This document shows, one piece after another, positions 59,243 through 64,000 of a DNA stretch of 64,000 nt. The stretch comes from CAYNLK01 sp964398055 (GTDB lineage: Bacteria > Chloroflexota > Anaerolineae > 4572-78 > J111). The stretch lies in contig CAYNLK010000006.1 in NCBI GenBank assembly GCA_964398055.1, forward strand, positions 1 to 64,000, written 5' to 3'. A program made the translations under genes and the position numbers. How positions within the stretch are numbered: position 1 is the stretch's first letter; the number at the start of each line of letters is the position of its first letter. The notes below the pieces were generated by a model. That model searched no databases. It saw nothing but the letters and a program-made list of their open reading frames with translations, and was not told where the DNA came from.

Positions 59243-60072
59243 TAACAAACTTGGACCTCAAAATATGGGGAGCGCTAAGCGCTTTACTAACCCTGTTTCT
59301 GGCGGCTTGCACGGCAGTACCGAATGGACCGGTGGTCGCAACGGGTGCATCGAATGACCGGGCAGCACAGACCGTTCCGGACGAGGTGCTGCTGGTGGCT
59401 GCCGCCGCCGATCTGCAATTTGCCTTTACCGACATCGGCGAAAAGTTCAAGGAACAGACCGGCCAGGAGATCGAATTTACCTTTGGCTCGACCGGCAACC
59501 TGGCGACCCAAATTGAAAACGGCGCGCCGTTCGATATTCTGGCCGCGGCCAATATCGCCTTTGTGGACCGCCTCAAGGAACAGGGTCTCATCATTGCGGA
59601 TACGCAGCAGCTTTACGCTCAGGGCCGCATTGTGCTGGCCGTCAATCGAGAAGCCGGGGTGCAGGCGGCCGAATTACAAGATTTGCTTGACCCTTCCATT
59701 AGCCGCATTGCCATTGCCAACCCAGAACACGCGCCCTATGGCAAAGCCGCCCAGGAAGCGCTGCAAAGCGTTGGAATTTGGGAGGAAATTCAGCCCAAAC
59801 TGGTGCTGGGCGAGAACGTGCGCCAGACCCTGCAATTTGTCCAGACCGGCGATGCGCCGGTTGGCATTGTGGCTCTATCGGTGGCTGACGTACCCGAAGT
59901 GACCTACACCCTGCTGGACGGCAATCTGCACAATCCGCTCAATCAGGCTTTGGCGGTGATTAAGTCTACCCCTCATGAGGCGGCAGCCCGCGCCTTTATT
60001 GATTTTGTCAACGGGCCGGAGGGCCGGCCGATTATGAAACAGTATGGCTTTCTGCTGCCCGGCGAGTTTTAA
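59239..60072 (+). CDS. modA: Molybdate-binding lipoprotein ModA
   Basis: The 277-residue protein has a lipoprotein signal (LLTLFLAAC, lipobox LAAC with Cys near residue 23). The fold is that of ModA: EVLLVAAAADLQFAFTDIGE, then IEFTFGSTGNLATQIENGAP with oxyanion-binding Ser residues, and ISRIAIANPEHAPYGKAAQE, all family signatures. It captures molybdate or tungstate outside the membrane for ModBC. ATG overlaps the NTPase stop as ATGA. Unlike the binding protein at 55480, this one is lipid-anchored and has no LysM domain. Confidence 0.95.
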   Translation: MITNLDLKIWGALSALLTLFLAACTAVPNGPVVATGASNDRAAQTVPDEVLLVAAAADLQFAFTDIGEKFKEQTGQEIEFTFGSTGNLATQIENGAPFDILAAANIAFVDRLKEQGLIIADTQQLYAQGRIVLAVNREAGVQAAELQDLLDPSISRIAIANPEHAPYGKAAQEALQSVGIWEEIQPKLVLGENVRQTLQFVQTGDAPVGIVALSVADVPEVTYTLLDGNLHNPLNQALAVIKSTPHEAAARAFIDFVNGPEGRPIMKQYGFLLPGEF

Positions 60073-60737
60073 TGGCAAATTTTGATTGGTTTCCCCTCTG
60101 GCTGTCGCTGCGGGTAGCTTCGCTGGCTACGTTATTGGTGCTGCTGGCCGGTATCCCACTGGCCTGGCTGTTGGCTCGCCATAATTTTCCGGGCAAAGAG
60201 TTACTGGCGGCGCTGGCCTCGCTGCCGCTGGTGCTGCCGCCGACGGTGCTGGGCTACTATCTGCTGGTCGCTCTGGGTAACCAAAGCCCGGTCGGTCGCT
60301 GGCTAGCGCAGATGGGTTGGCCGCTGGTTTTTACCTGGCGGGGCGCGGCGATAGCAGCCAGCGTAGCCGCCTTTCCCCTGCTGCTCCAAACAGCCCGGGC
60401 CGGTTTTGAAAGCGTTGACCCCCGGCTAGAAGCGGTAGCCCGGACCCTGGGCCGTTCTAACTTTTACATCTTCTGGCGCGTCACCTTGCCGCTGGCCTGG
60501 CCCGGCCTCCTGGCCGGCGTCGCCTTGACCTTTGCCCGCGCCCTGGGCGATTTTGGGGCCACCCTGATGGTGGCCGGCAACATCCCTAATCGCACCCAAA
60601 CCATGCCGATTTACATTTACGACCTGGTGCAGGCCAATAAAATGGGCGAGGCTAACCTGATGGTGCTGCTGATGACGGCGGTGGCCGTGACGATGCTGGT
60701 GGCGGCCCGGCGGCTGTCGCAGCGCGTGCTGAGATAA
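60072..60737 (+). CDS. modB: Molybdate ABC permease ModB
   Basis: The 221-residue protein starts at ATG 60072, overlapping the modA stop by one base (TAATG). It has five predicted spans and ModB motifs: LPLVLPPTVLGYYLLVALG and the EAA-type loop LEAVARTLGRSNFYIFWRVT. GDFGATLMVAGNIPNRTQT is strongly conserved in molybdate permeases. It forms the channel for the oxyanion delivered by ModA. It is coupled to the modC gene 6 nt downstream. Confidence 0.96.
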   Translation: MANFDWFPLWLSLRVASLATLLVLLAGIPLAWLLARHNFPGKELLAALASLPLVLPPTVLGYYLLVALGNQSPVGRWLAQMGWPLVFTWRGAAIAASVAAFPLLLQTARAGFESVDPRLEAVARTLGRSNFYIFWRVTLPLAWPGLLAGVALTFARALGDFGATLMVAGNIPNRTQTMPIYIYDLVQANKMGEANLMVLLMTAVAVTMLVAARRLSQRVLR

Positions 60738-60743
60738 ACAGCG

Positions 60744-61862
60744 ATGTTGAACATCCGGCTTCGCAAACGTTTGGAGAATTTTACCCTGGAACTCGAACTG
60801 GCCGCGCCGCCGGGTGTTACGGCCTTGTTTGGTCCTTCCGGCGCAGGCAAAAGTATGACCCTGGCCTGCCTGGCCGGGCTGACTCGGCCCGACGCCGGCC
60901 GGATTGCCTTGAATGGCGCTATCCTCTTTGATTCCGAGCAGAATATCAACCTGCCGCCGCAGCGCCGGGCCGTGGGCTACGTGATGCAGGATTACCTGCT
61001 TTTTCCCCATCTCAGTGTCGCCCAGAATATTGCTTTTGGGTTGACCGGCCTCTCCCGGTCGGAAAAGAGCAGGGTCGTTGAGGAGTCCCTGCAGCGGGTG
61101 GGTCTGGCCGGCTTTGAGCAGCGACGGCCCAATGAATTGAGCGGCGGCCAGCAGCAGCGGGTGGCCCTGGCCCGCGCCCTGGTTACCCGGCCCCGGGTGT
61201 TGCTGCTGGACGAGCCGTTTTCCGCCCTGGATAGCCCCACCCGCGCCCTATTGCGCCGCGACCTGCTGCGGCTGCGGGCCGAGCTGGGTATCCCGGCCCT
61301 GTTTGTGACCCACGACCTGGCCGAAGCCTACCTCCTGGCCGACCAGATTGCCGTGATCGAGGCGGGTCGATTACTGCAACTTGGCCCGCCGGAAGCGGTG
61401 GTCTACCACCCGGCCAGCCGCACTGTGGCCGAACTGACCGGCGGCGGGAATTTTTTTAGCGGCCAGGTCATCGCCCAAAATTCAGCCGAGACGGTGATTC
61501 AGGTGGGACCGGTGCGGCTGACGGCCCCGCCCGCTCCGGTTAAGGCGGGCGACCAAGTGCAACTATCTATCCGCGCTGAACGGATGATGCTCATTCGCAA
61601 AGACGCGCCGGTTGGCCGCCGCGAAAATCAGGTAGAGGGTTGCATCGTCAACGAACTGACCGATGGTTTCAACCACACCCTCTTCTTTCGGCTGGCTGAG
61701 GGGCAGCGCCTCGGGCCAGGTGGTTACGATCTGGAGATTATGCTGCCCACCTACGTTTACGAACGGTTAGGCGTGGCCAACGACAAGAGCTGGTCGGCCA
61801 CCATCAAGCGAGAAGCCATTCATATCTTCCAAGGGGACGATTTTCACAATGGAACATCCTGA
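60744..61862 (+). CDS. modC: Molybdate ABC transporter ATP-binding protein ModC
   Basis: The 372-residue protein has an ABC domain (1-235) with Walker A FGPSGAGKSMTLACLAGL near 29-46, signature LSGGQQQRVALARALV near 130, and Walker B RVLLLDEPFSALD. The C-terminal part carries one or two TOBE/MOP-like domains (ETVIQVGPVRLTAPPAPVKA, QLSIRAERMMLIRKDAPVG), which bind molybdate or regulate transport. This layout is typical of ModC. The final 14 nt overlap the next gene. It completes modABC. Confidence 0.95.
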   Translation: MLNIRLRKRLENFTLELELAAPPGVTALFGPSGAGKSMTLACLAGLTRPDAGRIALNGAILFDSEQNINLPPQRRAVGYVMQDYLLFPHLSVAQNIAFGLTGLSRSEKSRVVEESLQRVGLAGFEQRRPNELSGGQQQRVALARALVTRPRVLLLDEPFSALDSPTRALLRRDLLRLRAELGIPALFVTHDLAEAYLLADQIAVIEAGRLLQLGPPEAVVYHPASRTVAELTGGGNFFSGQVIAQNSAETVIQVGPVRLTAPPAPVKAGDQVQLSIRAERMMLIRKDAPVGRRENQVEGCIVNELTDGFNHTLFFRLAEGQRLGPGGYDLEIMLPTYVYERLGVANDKSWSATIKREAIHIFQGDDFHNGTS

Positions 61863-62664
61863 AGCCACCACTCATCATCGAATGCGGCTGTCCTTTTTGT
61901 ATGCCGCGCCCATTGGTCTGTTGGGCGGACTGATTGGCCTGGGCGGGGCCGAGTTTCGGCTGCCGGTGCTGGCCGGTCCCTTGCGCTATTCAGCCCGTCA
62001 GGCCGTCCCTCTGAACCTGGCTGTCAGCCTGGTGACGCTGGCGGCAGCCCTGGCGATCCGTGGCCGTACCCTCTCCTTTGACTCTCTTTCACCTTTTTGG
62101 CCGGCTGTTTTGGCCCTCATCGCCGGGGCGGTGGTAGCCGCTTTTTTTGGCACAGCCTTGGTGGGGCGTTTTTCAGATAAATTGCTAGAGCAGATTATTC
62201 TGGTGCTGTTGGTAGCAATTGGCACAGCGCTCATTATCGAAGGTTTTTTGCCCCAAGAGACGCCGGGCCTTCTGCCCACCGGCTTATCCTGGCGAATTGG
62301 GGCAGGTATTCTCTTCGGGTTAGCCATTGGCCTGGTCAGCAGTTTGTTAGGGGTAGCGGGGGGTGAACTTATCATTCCTACGCTCGTTTTTGCCTTCGGC
62401 GCAGACATCAAAACGGCCGGCACGGCCAGTCTGTTGATCAGCCTGCCGACGGTGCTGGTCGGCGTCATCCGTTACGCCCGCCAGGGAGCTTTTGCTGAGC
62501 GGCGAACGCTTTCTGAAACGGTTGCGCCAATGGGCCTGGGATCGGTCATTGGGGCCGTGGCCGGGGGACTGCTGGTTGGCCTCATCCCGGCCGGGTTGCT
62601 TAAAATTGTCCTCGGCGTAATCCTGAACATCTCCGCATTTCGCATCTTTTATAAAACGAGGTAA
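61849..62664 (+). CDS. TauE/SafE family sulfite/anion exporter-like membrane protein
   Basis: The 271-residue protein has about eight membrane spans in two related halves, beginning LLGGLIGLGGAEFRLPVLAG and in the second half LVSSLLGVAGGELIIPTLVF. The duplicated GxGGxxxxxP-like motif marks the TauE/SafE (DUF81) family. Members export sulfite, sulfonates or similar anions. In a molybdenum operon it might balance oxyanions or sulfur compounds, for example sulfur used to mature sulfurated Mo enzymes, but that is speculation. The start lies inside the end of modC. Confidence 0.85.
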   Translation: MEHPEATTHHRMRLSFLYAAPIGLLGGLIGLGGAEFRLPVLAGPLRYSARQAVPLNLAVSLVTLAAALAIRGRTLSFDSLSPFWPAVLALIAGAVVAAFFGTALVGRFSDKLLEQIILVLLVAIGTALIIEGFLPQETPGLLPTGLSWRIGAGILFGLAIGLVSSLLGVAGGELIIPTLVFAFGADIKTAGTASLLISLPTVLVGVIRYARQGAFAERRTLSETVAPMGLGSVIGAVAGGLLVGLIPAGLLKIVLGVILNISAFRIFYKTR

Positions 62665-62666
62665 GC

Positions 62667-63575
62667 ATGGCGTGTCGGGTTCTGGTGCGGGGCAGCGGTG
62701 ATATTGGCTCGGCGGTGGCGCATGTTCTTTTCCAGGCCGGTTACGCCGCGGCCATCCACGACATCCCTCAACCCACAGCCACTCGGCGTAAAATGGCCTT
62801 CGCCGACGCTATTTTTGATCGCTGTGCTCATCTGGAGGCCGTCGAGGCCCGACGGGTGGATGACCTGAAACAGTTGCCCCCGCTGCTGGCGGCGCATCAA
62901 ATTATTCCGGTGTTGGTGATTGACCTGGCAATACTTTTGGAAGTTCTTCGGCCTGATGTGTTGGTTGATGCGCGCATGCGGAAACATCAGCAGCCCGAAG
63001 TCCAACGCGGGCTGGCCCAATTGACCATTGGGTTGGGGCCTAATTTTGTGGCCGGTGAAACCACCGATCTGGCGGTAGAAACCCGGTGGGGGGACTCGCT
63101 TGGTCAGGTGTTGGCGGCAGGCGCCACCCAACCTCTTCAGGGAGAACCTCGCCCTCTCGGCGGGCACAGCCGCGACCGTTACGTGTATGCGCTGGTTGCT
63201 GGGATGTTTCACACGGCCTTCGAGGTTGGCGATTTGGTTGAACAGGGACAGAAAGTGGCCTGCATTGGTTCAACCCCGCTCTACGCGCCCCTGACCGGTA
63301 TTCTGCGTGGTTTGACCAAAAATGGCGTGCCGGTGAGTGTTGGCACAAAAGTCATCGAGGTAGACCCACGTGGATTGGCGGCCCAAATTGTGGGCATTAG
63401 CGAACGGCCGGGCCACATTACTCAGAGCGTTCTGCAGGCGGTACAGTTCTGGGAAAATAGTCTGAGAAAACAAAATCCGGCAACTATGCCTTATTATGGC
63501 CCGGATTTGGCAATCCAGGCCGAGCGAAAAGTGTTCAGAATGTTGTTGACCTCTACAGTTCATTTTGAAAAGTGA
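62667..63575 (+). CDS. yqeB: YqeB/EF2563-type molybdenum hydroxylase maturation protein
   Basis: The 302-residue protein opens with a Rossmann-like motif (VLVRGSGDIGSAVAHVLFQA) and KMAFADAIFDRCAHLEAVEA, followed by VLVDARMRKHQQPE and LTIGLGPNFVAGE, then GMFHTAFEVGDLVEQGQKVA. This layout matches the EF2563 family of selenium-dependent molybdenum hydroxylase system proteins (YqeB), related to XdhC. The family is usually next to Mo-hydroxylase genes such as nicotinate or xanthine dehydrogenase. It starts 2 nt after the TauE gene and ends the operon. The presence of YqeB is the strongest hint that the whole operon serves molybdenum hydroxylases. Confidence 0.82.
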   Translation: MACRVLVRGSGDIGSAVAHVLFQAGYAAAIHDIPQPTATRRKMAFADAIFDRCAHLEAVEARRVDDLKQLPPLLAAHQIIPVLVIDLAILLEVLRPDVLVDARMRKHQQPEVQRGLAQLTIGLGPNFVAGETTDLAVETRWGDSLGQVLAAGATQPLQGEPRPLGGHSRDRYVYALVAGMFHTAFEVGDLVEQGQKVACIGSTPLYAPLTGILRGLTKNGVPVSVGTKVIEVDPRGLAAQIVGISERPGHITQSVLQAVQFWENSLRKQNPATMPYYGPDLAIQAERKVFRMLLTSTVHFEK

Positions 63576-64000
63576 TGGTCTGTTTCGAAAATCCTCTGAT
63601 ACAAATCTTCACCAAAGCTGGTTTGCAAGGGTTCTCCTTTGATTAATTTAAAGGTTCGTCTGCCGTCGGTTTGCCTTTCGGCCCGCAGGAAAATAGCGTT
63701 TTCCATTCTTTTGTCATAAAAACCGTGCGCAAACTCATATAAATGGGTCACAAAGAAAACTTTGATGCGCTTCTCCATTAGTGCGCTGATGATCTGCCCG
63801 GCAATCTCCGAGCCTTCTCTTTCATTGGTCGCGGCAAATGATTCGTTAAACAACACCAGGGAATTCGAGGTTATATTGTCGGTGATATCGCTCATCCGGC
63901 TGAGTTCTTCATCAAATTTCCCACTTTTCATAGCAACGTCTTCTTCCCGTCTGTAGTGAGTAAAAAGGTTGTCGCAGACATTGGCGCAGAACGACTCAGC
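63560..64000 (-). CDS. MutS-family ATPase, C-terminal part (cut by window end)
   Basis: The frame stays open from the TGA at 63560 to the window edge at 64000, so the start lies outside. An ATG at 63931 is internal. The visible 146 residues are the end of a MutS-type ATPase: Walker B region SNSLVLFNESFAATNEREGS, then EIAGQIISALMEKRIKVFFV and the conserved THLYEFA. In standard MutS the Walker B part reads LxLLDExGRGT, while here the motif is LVLFNESFAAT. That form is typical of MutS-like proteins outside mismatch repair. It converges on the yqeB gene with a 16-nt overlap. Confidence 0.82.
   Translation of the reverse strand, partial: AESFCANVCDNLFTHYRREEDVAMKSGKFDEELSRMSDITDNITSNSLVLFNESFAATNEREGSEIAGQIISALMEKRIKVFFVTHLYEFAHGFYDKRMENAIFLRAERQTDGRRTFKLIKGEPLQTSFGEDLYQRIFETDHHFSK

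Overview
The window looks like chromosomal DNA of a Chloroflexota bacterium, probably of the Anaerolineae or a related class. The evidence is gene content: PknB-type kinases and LysM proteins ending in WD40/TolB-like propellers, Thr-Pro-rich linkers, secreted proteins with an FLPxxxK motif, XRE-NB-ARC-TPR and MalT-like regulators, and roadblock/LC7 proteins. The assignment is an inference; the window holds only the last ~365 nt of a 23S rRNA. Most genes are ordinary housekeeping, envelope or transport genes.

Layout. 1-570: 3' end of 23S rRNA, then 5S rRNA. 0.7-8.4 kb: phosphohexomutase, a small gene split by an in-frame stop, a sugar nucleotidyltransferase with a left-handed beta-helix, a CNNM/CorC-type membrane protein, cytidine deaminase, an RmlD-like reductase and a membrane phosphodiesterase. 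8.6-20 kb: a signalling block with a LysM/propeller membrane protein, a kinase with a propeller, two roadblock proteins, an inositol-phosphatase family enzyme, a small Phd-like protein and a kinase with TPRs. 20-27 kb: envelope glycan genes (GT2, SH3 protein, GT39-like transferase, glycoside hydrolase-like protein) and a Uma2 protein. tRNA-Val(UAC) is at 27.6 kb.

28-39.6 kb: a sugar catabolic cluster, all on the minus strand: L-fucose-isomerase-family protein, DeoR regulator, SIS-domain sugar-phosphate enzyme, LysM-fused solute-binding protein, two permeases, an M24-fold protein lacking two metal ligands, a LacD/YihT-type aldolase and two PfkB kinases. The enzyme set fits a tagatose-6-phosphate-like route (isomerase/deaminase, kinase, aldolase), but the substrate cannot be read from sequence. 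No ABC ATPase is present. An 18-bp perfect palindrome precedes the binding-protein gene, and a decayed GntR/UTRA regulator lies beside the cluster.

39.6-54.8 kb: an accessory region with three degenerate genes, an MFS exporter, large ATP-dependent regulators, a cupin, a GNAT protein, two secreted repeat proteins, an 83-bp repeat present twice upstream of different genes, and several palindromic repeats. 54.8-63.6 kb: a PadR regulator followed by a compact operon: a FecCD/BtuCDF-type ABC transporter whose binding protein carries a LysM domain, an NTPase, ModABC, a TauE/SafE exporter and a YqeB (EF2563) protein of molybdenum hydroxylase maturation. I read it as a molybdenum-centred operon. The window ends inside a MutS-family gene.

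The most notable observations are: (1) a near-identical disulfide-type LysM domain fused to two unrelated classes of ABC binding protein; (2) the two-transporter molybdenum operon; (3) the sugar cluster with its metal-ligand-deficient M24 protein and orphaned GntR-like operator; (4) tandem heptanucleotide repeats both between genes and inside a glycosyltransferase coding sequence; and (5) several MITE-like elements.
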